Assembly: GCA_937892345.1 (NCBI GenBank)
Contig: CALAGF010000375.1
Coordinates: 1 to 34,829 of the forward strand
Reading direction: 5' to 3'
DNA: 34,829 bases
DNA from: an uncultured Rhodocyclaceae bacterium
Lineage (GTDB): Bacteria; Pseudomonadota; Gammaproteobacteria; Burkholderiales; Rhodocyclaceae
The translations under genes were made by a program, and so were the position numbers. The notes below the pieces were generated by a model, which made no database searches, was not told the origin of the DNA, and saw nothing but the letters and a program-made list of their open reading frames with translations. Below, in pieces: positions 14,173 through 22,623 of the stretch; the stretch's first letter is position 1, and every line of letters starts with the position of its first letter.

Positions 14173-17100
14173 CGTTCATGCTCCTTGCGGAAAGCTGCGA
14201 AATACAGGACAGGGATGATCACCAGCGTCAGCAGCGTTGACACCAGGATGCCGAAAATCAGCGCCAGCGCCAATCCGTTGAAAATCGGATCGTCGAGAAT
14301 GAACAAGGCCCCCAGCATGGCCGCCAGACCGGTCAGTGCAATCGGCTTGGCCCGAACGGCAGCTGACTGGATCACTGCATCATGAAAATCCATGCCTGCG
14401 GCCACCTGCTGCTTGATGAAATCGACCAGCAGGATCGAGTTGCGGACGATGATCCCGGCAAGTGCGATCATCCCGATCATCGAGGTCGCAGTGAATTGCG
14501 AGCCGAACAGGGCATGCCCCGGCATCACGCCGATGATGGTGAGCGGAATCGGCGCCATGATGATCAGCGGCACCAGATAGGAGCCGAAATGCGCGACCAC
14601 CAGCAGGTAGATCAGGATCAAACCCACCGCATACGCCAAACCCATGTCGCGGAAGGTTTCGTAGGTAACCTGCCACTCGCCATCCCATTTGACGCTGTAA
14701 CCTGCGTAAGGATCGGCGGGCTGGCGAATGAACCACTCGCCCAGAGTACCGCCCTCCTTGAGCGCCATACCATTGATTTTGCTGCGAATATCGAACATGC
14801 CATAGAGCGGCGAGTCGAGCTTGCCCCCCATGTCGCCAACGACATAGACGACCGGCAGCAGATCCTTGTGATAAATGGCCTTCTCACGCGCTGCATCGCG
14901 CACCTCGACCAGTTCGGACACCGGCACCAGTAGCCCATCGCGTGAGCGGACGCGCAATTTGAGCAGGGCATCCAGCGAGGACAGTTTTTCCGGCGGGAGC
15001 ACGATACGCACCGGGATGCCAAATTTGGAATCGGTATTGCGCACCGGCGTCACATCCATGCCCGACAGCCCCATACCGACCACCTCGACGATATCGCTCT
15101 GTGCCACGCCCAACTGCGCGGCCTTGTTTTGCAGGACATGCAGCACGAACTTGCGGGAATCGGCATCAATATAGTCGTCGACCGCAACAATGTCCGGCGT
15201 TGCGGCAAAGGCGGCACGGATCTGCCTGGCGACCGCGATCTGGCCGGCGTAGTCCGGGCCATAGACTTCAGCAACGATAGGCGACATCACTGGCGGCCCT
15301 GGTGGCACCTCAACCACTTTCGCGACACCGCCATTTCGCTGGCCCACCGCTTCAACGGCGGCGCGCACGGAAGAGGCAATCTCATGGCTCTTGCGCTGGC
15401 GATGTGCCTTGTCTGCCAGATTGACCTGAATATCGCCCTTTTCCGAGCTTGACCGCAGATAGTACTGGCGCACCAGCCCGTTGAAATTGATCGGGCTGGC
15501 CGTACCGGCATACGCCTGATAATTCACGACCTCAGGGACGGCCGCCAGCACGACGCCAATTTCCTGCAAAACACGCGCGGTTTCTTCCACCGGCGTACCG
15601 ACCGGCATATCGAGAACCACCTGGAATTCGCTCTTGTTGTCAAAAGGCAGCATTTTCAGCACAACGAGCTGGAAATACGCCAGCGATACCGAACCAGCAA
15701 TCAGCAAGACGACAACAATCGCCAACTTGATCCGTGCCGCAGCCCCGGTGAGCGGATCCAGGAAAGGCGTCAGCAGACGACGGAAGCCGCGATCCAGCGC
15801 GCCATCCAGTGTCGACTGCGGATGCGCCTGTTCCCCCTGCGCGCCGGACTTTCCCTTCATCAGCCGCGCCGCCAGCCAGGGCGTCACGACGAAAGCCACC
15901 GCCAGCGAAATGGCCATGCCCATCGAGGAATTGATCGGGATCGGACTCATGTACGGCCCCATCAGTCCGCTGACGAAGGCCATCGGCAAAAGGGCAGCAA
16001 TCACGGTGAGGGTGGCCAAAATGGTCGGCCCGCCGACCTCGTCCACCGCCCCGGGAATGATTTCAAACAAGGTTTTTTCCGGATAAAGCCCCTGCCAGCG
16101 GTGGATGTTTTCGACCACCACAATGGCGTCATCCACCAGAATACCGATCGAAAAGATCAGCGCGAAGAGCGACACCCGATTGAGGGTGAATCCCCAGGCC
16201 CATGAAGCAAAAAGAGTGGCCGCAAGGGTCAGGGTGACGGCGATACCTACAATCACGGCTTCGCGCCGACCCAACGCAAAGAAGACCAGAGCGACGACAA
16301 ACGCGGTGGCAAAAATCAGCTTGCCGATGAGCTTTTGTGCCTTTTCCGTGGCTGTCTCGCCGTAGTTACGGGTAACTGTGACGTCGACACCATCGGGAAT
16401 GACCACGTTTTTCAGGCTGTTGATGCGGTCGACCGCTGCATTGGCCACATCGGCAGCATTCACTCCCGGCTGCTTGGAAATCTGGATCGTCACCGCCGGA
16501 AATTCACCAGTCTTGCTGCCCATCCAGGCATAACGCCGGGGCTGTTCCGGGCCATCCTCAATCTGCGCGACGTCACTCAGGTAAACGGGCTTGCGCTCAC
16601 GGACTGCAACCACCAGGCGGCGAACATCGGCGGCATTTTCAAGATAGGTACCGGTCTGGACCAACATCTCACGATTTCCGGCAATCAGGCTGCCGGACGT
16701 TTGCAATGCATTCGACACCTTGAGCGCACCCGCAATATCCTGCGGTGTCACGCCAAACGCTGTCATCCGATCGGCATCCATCAGCACGCGTACCGCATGG
16801 TCCGGCCCGCCCAGCGTCGACACATCGCGCGTTCCCTTGATCCGTTTGAGCTCAATCTCCACCGCCCGCGCAAGCTGCTGCAGGTTGAATGCGCTCCAGG
16901 CGGGATCTTCGCTAGAAAAAGTCAGTGAAACGATAGGGACGTCATCAATGCCCCGCGGTTTGATGACTGGCTCCTGCACACCCAGATTGGGCGCCAGCCA
17001 GTCGCGATTGGCCATCACGGTATCGTGCAGACGCAGCACGGCATCGTTGTATTTGACGCCAACCTCGAACTGAACGGTCATCACCGCCATACCGGGGCGG

Positions 17101-17393
17101 GCCATGGAATATACATGTTCGACGCCATGCATCCGCGACAAGACCTGCTCGCCGGGCCGGGCAACCAGGTTCTCGACATCACGAGCCGAGGCGCCGGGAA
17201 AAGCCACCAGCACATCGGCCATGGTCACATCAATCTGAGGCTCCTCCTCGCGAGGGGTCACCAGCGTGGCAAACAGACCCAGCAGGAAAGCCAGCAGCGC
17301 CAGCAGCGGCGTCATCCGCGAGTTCTGAAAAATAGCCGCAATGCGCCCGGAAATACCAAACTTCTGGCTGCCCACCTCCTGATCGCCGCGCAT
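14169..17393 (-). CDS. RND efflux pump inner-membrane subunit (AcrB/HAE family)
   Basis: Proton-driven export pump of 1074 residues, full length for the family, with twelve membrane segments and two large periplasmic loops. The N-terminus runs directly into the first membrane helix (MTPLLALLAFLLGLFATLV), then the porter-domain motifs VAFPGASARDVENLVARP and GVEHVYS. Segment 4 carries the proton-relay aspartates in GILVDDAIVVVENIHR, the usual mark of HAE-type pumps; the CzcA-type metal signature is not evident. Three bases separate it from the adaptor gene and it overlaps the DUF2892 gene. No TolC-like gene adjoins it, though one lies 5 kb away. The substrate is not predictable. Confidence 0.93.
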   Translation of the reverse strand: MRGDQEVGSQKFGISGRIAAIFQNSRMTPLLALLAFLLGLFATLVTPREEEPQIDVTMADVLVAFPGASARDVENLVARPGEQVLSRMHGVEHVYSMARPGMAVMTVQFEVGVKYNDAVLRLHDTVMANRDWLAPNLGVQEPVIKPRGIDDVPIVSLTFSSEDPAWSAFNLQQLARAVEIELKRIKGTRDVSTLGGPDHAVRVLMDADRMTAFGVTPQDIAGALKVSNALQTSGSLIAGNREMLVQTGTYLENAADVRRLVVAVRERKPVYLSDVAQIEDGPEQPRRYAWMGSKTGEFPAVTIQISKQPGVNAADVANAAVDRINSLKNVVIPDGVDVTVTRNYGETATEKAQKLIGKLIFATAFVVALVFFALGRREAVIVGIAVTLTLAATLFASWAWGFTLNRVSLFALIFSIGILVDDAIVVVENIHRWQGLYPEKTLFEIIPGAVDEVGGPTILATLTVIAALLPMAFVSGLMGPYMSPIPINSSMGMAISLAVAFVVTPWLAARLMKGKSGAQGEQAHPQSTLDGALDRGFRRLLTPFLDPLTGAAARIKLAIVVVLLIAGSVSLAYFQLVVLKMLPFDNKSEFQVVLDMPVGTPVEETARVLQEIGVVLAAVPEVVNYQAYAGTASPINFNGLVRQYYLRSSSEKGDIQVNLADKAHRQRKSHEIASSVRAAVEAVGQRNGGVAKVVEVPPGPPVMSPIVAEVYGPDYAGQIAVARQIRAAFAATPDIVAVDDYIDADSRKFVLHVLQNKAAQLGVAQSDIVEVVGMGLSGMDVTPVRNTDSKFGIPVRIVLPPEKLSSLDALLKLRVRSRDGLLVPVSELVEVRDAAREKAIYHKDLLPVVYVVGDMGGKLDSPLYGMFDIRSKINGMALKEGGTLGEWFIRQPADPYAGYSVKWDGEWQVTYETFRDMGLAYAVGLILIYLLVVAHFGSYLVPLIIMAPIPLTIIGVMPGHALFGSQFTATSMIGMIALAGIIVRNSILLVDFIKQQVAAGMDFHDAVIQSAAVRAKPIALTGLAAMLGALFILDDPIFNGLALALIFGILVSTLLTLVIIPVLYFAAFRKEHER

Positions 17394-17396
17394 ACG

Positions 17397-18395
17397 CTAT
17401 TGGCCCGACTTGAGGGAAATTGCCGCTTTTATCGGCTCGGTTACCACTTGATCACCCGTGGCCAGTCCAGCCAGCACCTCAATCTCACCCCGCCCGACAG
17501 CCTCGCCAAGGCGCAACTGCCGCAAGCTGAGCCGACCATCGGCGAGGCGCACGTAAACAGCCGCCACTTCACCCCGGCGAAGTACTGCCGTGGCCGGCAC
17601 AGTCAGCTTTTGCGCCTGCCCGACGATGAAATGCACCCGTGCGAACATGCCGGGTACCACATCCTGCATCGGCGGCAAGGTCACACGAGCTTGCGACACA
17701 TGGGTTGCCGCATCTGCAGTCGGCAGAATATGAACAGCCACGGCGTCCACCCATTTCCCAAGCTCGGGAAACTCAACCCGGGCCTGCGTGATGCCACGCA
17801 TGTCCGGCAGGCGATATTGCGGAATGCTGGCCGTCACCCGCATCTCACCAGGCTGATACAGCGTGAACAGCGGCGAACCCGGCATCGCCATGTCCCCGGC
17901 CTCAGCATGGCGGCGGGCAATCACTCCATTCATGGGTGCGACGATGTTGGCATGACTCTGACTGGCGCCAGCAGCAGCGCGCTGAGCAGCGGCTGCATCA
18001 AAATCCGCCTTTGCCTTGTCAAGCGCCGCCTGACTGACAAATTTCTGTGCCTTGAGTTGTTGGTGACGTTCGTAGTTCAGTTTGGCAACCCCATACTGGG
18101 CATCTGCTGCACGCGCGGCTTCGTTTGCCTCGCGTGCATCAATGCGCATCAGCAGTTCGCCTTTTTTGACACGCTGCCCTGCATCGGCGCGTACTTCCAG
18201 GATTCTGCCCGGCACCTGAGCCCCAACGCTGGACTGATAAACCGCCTCAACCACGGATTCAGCAGGAAAACCGCGGTCGACCGCATGCGGCCCTACCGTA
18301 ACGACGGTCAGTTGATCGGCGGATATCGCCCAGTTGGCGCCAAGACAGAGGGCAATGGTGGCGACACGCCCCAAGGAAGCAAGATATGTTTTCAT
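17397..18395 (-). CDS. RND efflux periplasmic adaptor (membrane fusion protein)
   Basis: Periplasmic adaptor of about 332 residues that links the RND pump to an outer-membrane channel. A signal peptide (MKTYLASLGRVATIALCL, cleaved near WAISA) leads into the split lipoyl/barrel-sandwich domain: SVGAQVPGRILEVRADAGQ, then a helical hairpin, then IVAPMNGVIARRHAEAGDM. A beta-barrel and membrane-proximal domain follow. I chose the ATG at 18395 because it begins the signal peptide; a TTG 57 bases upstream at 18452 extends the frame but has no ribosome-binding site. It is the first RND gene and lies 66 bases after the CheY-like regulator on the same strand. Confidence 0.9.
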   Translation of the reverse strand: MKTYLASLGRVATIALCLGANWAISADQLTVVTVGPHAVDRGFPAESVVEAVYQSSVGAQVPGRILEVRADAGQRVKKGELLMRIDAREANEAARAADAQYGVAKLNYERHQQLKAQKFVSQAALDKAKADFDAAAAQRAAAGASQSHANIVAPMNGVIARRHAEAGDMAMPGSPLFTLYQPGEMRVTASIPQYRLPDMRGITQARVEFPELGKWVDAVAVHILPTADAATHVSQARVTLPPMQDVVPGMFARVHFIVGQAQKLTVPATAVLRRGEVAAVYVRLADGRLSLRQLRLGEAVGRGEIEVLAGLATGDQVVTEPIKAAISLKSGQ

Positions 18396-18461
18396 GAATA
18401 TAAGGATACGCTGATTCAGATCTGCGGAAAAGCGCTCATTCCCCACACCCAACCCACAGAA

Positions 18462-18848
18462 TCAGTGACTCACCCACGAACGCACCAAGCCAGCGAGCGC
18501 TTTCCAGTCAACAGGTTTGCCGACATGACGTGCGCCAAGTTCATTGCACCGCGCCAGAAATGCCGCATCCTCCCGGCCTGTCAGCAAAACGATGGGGAAA
18601 TCCGGACCAATTCGCTGCCGGGCGGTAGCCGCCAGCTGCAATCCGTCGAGGCCGGGCATTTCCACATCCAGCAGAACAATGTCGAAAGCATGCGCAGACA
18701 TTGCTTCTGCTGCCGCATTGCCATCAGCCACGACGGATACTGAAAAGTCAGTGGCCGGCAAGGCGATACGCATCATCAAGGCGACAGTCGGGTCATCATC
18801 GGCTGCCAAAACTCTGATCCTGCCATCCAAAGCTGAGTGATCGCTCAT
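18462..18848 (-). CDS. Single-domain response regulator (CheY-like receiver)
   Basis: 128-residue cytoplasmic receiver without an output domain. It has the acidic pair in VLAADDDP, phospho-acceptor Asp in DIVLLDVEMPGLDG, threonine in IVLLTGRED and lysine in HVGKPVDW. The start overlaps the hybrid kinase stop (ATGA), so it is probably phosphorylated through that kinase's phosphorelay and acts by protein contact or as a phosphate sink. The upstream in-frame ATG at 18896 lies inside the kinase gene and adds a low-complexity leader that does not look real. Confidence 0.88.
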   Translation of the reverse strand: MSDHSALDGRIRVLAADDDPTVALMMRIALPATDFSVSVVADGNAAAEAMSAHAFDIVLLDVEMPGLDGLQLAATARQRIGPDFPIVLLTGREDAAFLARCNELGARHVGKPVDWKALAGLVRSWVSH

Positions 18849-21244
18849 AAGCGCTCCTCCAACATCAAGGTCAGCGCCCCCTCCGCACCAGCCCATTCCG
18901 CTCTGAGACTCGTGCTGGAGGCCTGCACCTGTTCGAATTTCTCCTGCCTTGCCCAGGACTCAATATCGCGGCTGATGCCTGCCAGTCTCAAGGCGCCAAC
19001 GTTATACGCACTGGACTTCAGGGCATGGCAAGCACTGGCCGCTGCTGCCGCATCTCCTGCCAGCAAGGCAGCATCAAAGGCCGCCAGCAAATCCCTGCCG
19101 CCGCGCAAAAACGCTTCGATCAATTGCGCGATCAGTGCATCGGCACCATTGGGCGCCAGCTCGCGCAGTCGTTCAAATGCACTCGGATCAATCGAATCTC
19201 CGATACCGGGCGCCACAAGTGATGCTGTGGTGCTTTCGCTTGCCGGAGCCCGACGCCTTTCCAAAGGCAGCCAACGCTCAAGCACCGTCAACATGGCTTC
19301 GCCGGTATAGGGTTTTGCAAGATAGTCATCCATCCCTGCGGCAAGACAACGCGTTTTGTCGTCCTGCATTGCATTGGCAGTGAGTGCAACGACTGGGATG
19401 TGCGTTCCCAGCAAAGCTTCGCGTTTACGCAAGGCTGCACATGCCTCGAATCCATCAAGGACCGGCATCTGACAATCCATCAGCACCACATCAAAATGCT
19501 CTACGGCGAGTAAATCCAGCGCTTGCTGACCATTTGCCACCACAATCACCTGGAGCCCAAAGCGTTCGAGATGGGTTTTCGCAACAATCTGGTTGCTTTC
19601 GTTATCTTCAGCAAGCAAAACCCGGCCACGCAGGCGGGCCAGGTTTCCATCGGCGGGTGCAATTGTTTTACCGGCCAGGGTGGCATCAATTGCCGCAATC
19701 AATTCTCCGCGATCAATGCGTGACCCGCATTCCTGTGCCACAGGATTCGCCGCAACAGGCATGACGAGTTCAACGGTAAAACAAGCCCCTTCTCCGGGCG
19801 CACTGAGCACTGAAATTCGCCCCCCCATCATTTCGACCAGTCGTCGGCAAATCGCCAGACCCAAACCCGTTCCACCGTATTTACGCGACGTGGAGCCATC
19901 TGCCTGGGCAAAATGCTCGAATATTCTCGCCTGTGCCGAAAGCGGAATACCGATCCCGGTATCCTGAATCGACAGGTCGAAAGCGACCTTTGCGTCCTCG
20001 CATTGCCTCACGCTGAGTGCAAGAACGATGCGTCCTTGCTCGGTAAATTTGACAGCGTTGTTAAGCAGATTGGCAACCACCTGGCGCAAGCGCAAGGCAT
20101 CACCACGCACACGAAGGGGGTCGCCGGGAGGCAGTTCGGCGATCAGTTCCACCCCTTTTTTCCGGGCAGGCTGTGAAAACAGCTCGACTGACTCTTCCAG
20201 CAAGGAATGCAAATTGAAGTCAGCCAGCTCCAGTTCAAGGTGCCCAGACTCAATTTTTGAAAAATCGAGAATGTCATTGATGATGCCAAGCAAATGCTTG
20301 CCGGAACGCTCCACGGCTTCGACAAACTGCCTTTGGGTTGCCCCCAGATCAGTATTCAGCAGGAGCTCCGTCATCCCGAGTACACCATTCATGGGCGTAC
20401 GGATTTCATGGCTCATGGTGGCCAGAAACTCGCTCTTTGCCAAACTGCTTGCCTCAGAGGCATCTTTAGCCAGCCGCAACTCCCGTGTTCGCTGTTCAAC
20501 GATCTGTTCAAGATTTCCCAGATGCGAAGCCAGCCAATGGTCGCGCTCATGAATTTGTTCAACCATGCGATTAAAGCCATCACCAAGGCGATCGATTTCG
20601 GCGATGCCCCAAGGGCCGGCCCGTGTCTCCAGTCGTCCCAGTGATACTTCGCCCATATGGCGAGTCAATACTTCCAGTGGCTCCATCGTTCGCTCAACCT
20701 GAGCCGATTGAAGGCGCAGGACGATCCACAGGGCAAGTCCCATTTCCAGAAAAACCAATATCGCGTAACCCAGCATCTGCTGATGCAGATGTCCGATACC
20801 TACGGACACGCCGACCCAACCAATGGTTATTCCATTGCGCTGCGCCTCAGAGAGAAAATCTATTTGATTCAGATTGATGCGGTATCCGGAAACCGCCATT
20901 TCCCTGGTCAGCGGCATGACCGCCGAAACATCGGATTCCGGCAAAGTCGCCAGCACGCTGTGATCAGGGCGGTACAGCGTGACCCCAGAGACATTGGACA
21001 AGGCGTAAAAGGAGGTCAGAATTTCCTTGGCAACCAGAGGGTCATCGGCAAGCAATGCCACCGAAAGCTTGTCCTGCAACAGGGCAATACGCGCCTGCCC
21101 TTCGGCGAGATAACCGCGCAAGTTAAGAAATCCCACGGTCAACAGGATAAGACAGGCCAAAATCAGGAAAGTCGGCAGTAAAACGTACAAATCGATCCTG
21201 GCCAAGCGCGTCTTGAGCGAGACGGCTCCCGATGGATCAATCAC
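18845..21244 (-). CDS. Hybrid sensor histidine kinase with receiver and HPt domains (BarA-like)
   Basis: Inner-membrane tripartite kinase of 799 residues starting at a GTG that overlaps the HPt gene stop (GTGA). Order: membrane segment 1 (about 19-41), periplasmic sensor region (about 42-155), membrane segment 2 (about 158-178), HAMP, a coiled linker, HisKA with phospho-acceptor H279 in FLATMSHEIRTPMNGVLG, ATP-binding domain (NLLNNAVKFTEQG, DTGIGIP, GGTGLGLAICRRLVEMMGG), receiver (VVLMDCQMPVLDGFEAC) and C-terminal HPt (ACHALKSSAYNVGALRLA). The layout equals BarA/ArcB-type kinases, which control global programmes via a phosphorelay. The signal is unknown. The open frame extends 18 codons further upstream without homology. 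Confidence 0.9.
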   Translation of the reverse strand: MIDPSGAVSLKTRLARIDLYVLLPTFLILACLILLTVGFLNLRGYLAEGQARIALLQDKLSVALLADDPLVAKEILTSFYALSNVSGVTLYRPDHSVLATLPESDVSAVMPLTREMAVSGYRINLNQIDFLSEAQRNGITIGWVGVSVGIGHLHQQMLGYAILVFLEMGLALWIVLRLQSAQVERTMEPLEVLTRHMGEVSLGRLETRAGPWGIAEIDRLGDGFNRMVEQIHERDHWLASHLGNLEQIVEQRTRELRLAKDASEASSLAKSEFLATMSHEIRTPMNGVLGMTELLLNTDLGATQRQFVEAVERSGKHLLGIINDILDFSKIESGHLELELADFNLHSLLEESVELFSQPARKKGVELIAELPPGDPLRVRGDALRLRQVVANLLNNAVKFTEQGRIVLALSVRQCEDAKVAFDLSIQDTGIGIPLSAQARIFEHFAQADGSTSRKYGGTGLGLAICRRLVEMMGGRISVLSAPGEGACFTVELVMPVAANPVAQECGSRIDRGELIAAIDATLAGKTIAPADGNLARLRGRVLLAEDNESNQIVAKTHLERFGLQVIVVANGQQALDLLAVEHFDVVLMDCQMPVLDGFEACAALRKREALLGTHIPVVALTANAMQDDKTRCLAAGMDDYLAKPYTGEAMLTVLERWLPLERRRAPASESTTASLVAPGIGDSIDPSAFERLRELAPNGADALIAQLIEAFLRGGRDLLAAFDAALLAGDAAAAASACHALKSSAYNVGALRLAGISRDIESWARQEKFEQVQASSTSLRAEWAGAEGALTLMLEERL

Positions 21245-21642
21245 GGCGCCTCCGGAATCTCTCCGCCAGCCGTCCGCCAAGCGGTATCTGCCGAACACCA
21301 GGCAGCCGAAAATGCTTGCCGCAACGAATCACGCAACGCAGCGTCCACAGCAGAATCTTCGCCAGCCAAGCGCCTCTGCAGCGAAGTTTCAAGTTGTCCC
21401 GCAGCATCGGCCAAGCGCATTGCGCCTACATTTGAAGCAGCACTGCGTACAGCATGCACTCGGCGTCTCTCCAACGCGTCATCGCCAATGGAGGCTTGCC
21501 AGCCTGAAGCCCAGTCACAGAAATGGGTGACAAACAAACCCAGGGCCTGCCACCAAAGCTCAGGCCGATCCAGCATGCGCGAGACCGCATCTTCAACATC
21601 GAATTCTTCAAGTTGCTGGGGAATGAGCATCATGGTCGGCAT
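21241..21642 (-). CDS. Stand-alone histidine phosphotransfer (HPt) protein
   Basis: 133-residue cytoplasmic protein, mostly helical. The phospho-histidine motif VHAVRSAASNVGAMRLAD (H about 72) closely parallels the HPt of the neighbouring hybrid kinase, HALKSSAYNVGALRLA, including the NVGA turn. It is first in the minus-strand run and overlaps the kinase gene by GTGA. It probably shuttles phosphate between the kinase receiver and the CheY-like or OmpR-type regulators beside it. The start is the first ATG; those four and five codons in are also possible, and no good ribosome-binding site settles it. Confidence 0.75.
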   Translation of the reverse strand: MPTMMLIPQQLEEFDVEDAVSRMLDRPELWWQALGLFVTHFCDWASGWQASIGDDALERRRVHAVRSAASNVGAMRLADAAGQLETSLQRRLAGEDSAVDAALRDSLRQAFSAAWCSADTAWRTAGGEIPEAP

Positions 21643-21766
21643 AATAAATCAGGCAATTGCAGTGCTGGCTATTGTCGCGCAGGCGTCAAGCAAGATGGTT
21701 GAAGATTCGTAAAAATCAAATTGCCATTACTTTTTCATCGATGAATCTGTTGAGCACCAAACCAAT

Positions 21767-21783
21767 TTACAATAGATTACAAT
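21767..21783 (+). promoter_or_regulatory. Tandem TTACAAT direct repeats upstream of the OmpR-type regulator
   Basis: Two TTACAAT heptamers start at 21767 and 21777, exactly one helical turn apart, the arrangement bound by OmpR/PhoB-family dimers. They lie 30-46 bases upstream of the regulator start in the 170-bp divergent gap, so they could regulate it, the HPt-kinase unit, or both. Confidence 0.5.
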
Positions 21784-21812
21784 CCGCTACATACTTAAAC
21801 ATACCGTATCAA

Positions 21813-22526
21813 ATGGCACACACAGCACTGATTGTCGAGGATGACCCAGGAACCCGACACGTTCTGGGAAGCACACTCGCCACCGCAGGCATCGACAGCA
21901 TTTTTGCTGAAAATGGTGCAACGATGTGGCAACAGCTGGAAAAGAGCCCGGACATCATCATTCTTGACCTCAGCCTTCCTGATGCAGATGGCTTGGAGTT
22001 GTTGCGTCAACTGCGCCAGCAATCAGAAATTCCGGTTTTGATCCACTCCACCCGCTCAGACGAGATTGAACGCATCATCGGCATTGAAATCGGGGCCGAC
22101 GACTTCCTCCCCAAGCCTTGCAACATGCGGGAACTGTTAGCGCGAACACGTGGTCTGCTACGGAGAAGCCAGAGCCGCAACACACAAATGCATGCCAAAA
22201 ACGATGCACGAAAGTTGCAATTCGGTAACTGGGTACTTGATCTAGCCTCCCGGGAATTGCAGCACAACAGCGGCACCCCGGCGTCATTGGGCGTCTCTGG
22301 CTTTGCGTTGCTTTCCGCCTTTCTCGAACACCCTTTCGAGCCTTTGTCACGCGAGCAACTCTCCAAAGTGCTTAAACGTGAATACGTGCCCTACGACCGA
22401 ATTATTGACGTACACGTCAGTCAGATTCGGCGAATTCTTGGCAAGCAAGATGACGGGAGCAGCTTCATCAAAACCCTGCGCTCTCAAGGGTATGTATTTA
22501 TTGCCCCGGTAAACGCGGCACACTAA
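21813..22526 (+). CDS. OmpR-family response regulator
   Basis: DNA-binding response regulator of 237 residues. The receiver domain has the acidic pair in LIVEDDP, phospho-acceptor Asp in IIILDLSLPDADG, and lysine in FLPKPCNMREL. The winged helix spans roughly 140-235 and includes ALLSAFLEHPFEPLSREQ, a recognition region YDRIIDVHVSQIRRIL, and the terminal GYVFIAP hairpin. It is divergent from the HPt/hybrid kinase/CheY genes and has no kinase of its own, so it is the likely transcriptional output of that relay. The start at MAHTALIVEDD fits the fold; earlier starts (21657, 21741) add an unrelated leader. A bidirectional terminator follows. Confidence 0.88.
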   Translation: MAHTALIVEDDPGTRHVLGSTLATAGIDSIFAENGATMWQQLEKSPDIIILDLSLPDADGLELLRQLRQQSEIPVLIHSTRSDEIERIIGIEIGADDFLPKPCNMRELLARTRGLLRRSQSRNTQMHAKNDARKLQFGNWVLDLASRELQHNSGTPASLGVSGFALLSAFLEHPFEPLSREQLSKVLKREYVPYDRIIDVHVSQIRRILGKQDDGSSFIKTLRSQGYVFIAPVNAAH

Positions 22527-22543
22527 GTCGTCTCAAGAGCAAT

Positions 22544-22581
22544 AAAAAAAGCACGGGTGCTTTCGCATCCGTGCTTTTTTT
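22544..22581. terminator. Bidirectional Rho-independent terminator
   Basis: A 10-bp stem (GCACGGGTGC at 22551-22560 against GCATCCGTGC at 22565-22574, one G-T pair) with a TTTC loop is flanked by seven A and seven T. It ends both the OmpR-type regulator and the convergent TolC-family gene. Confidence 0.92.
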
Positions 22582-22623
22582 CTGCCTGCGGGAGCTATCC
22601 AAGCATCCCGCAAAACCAATCGA

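Noticed and set aside
17025..18743. 572-codon plus-strand frame opposite the RND adaptor
   Set aside because: It is antisense to the adaptor and CheY-like genes, which have clear domains and starts; no homology is seen in the frame.
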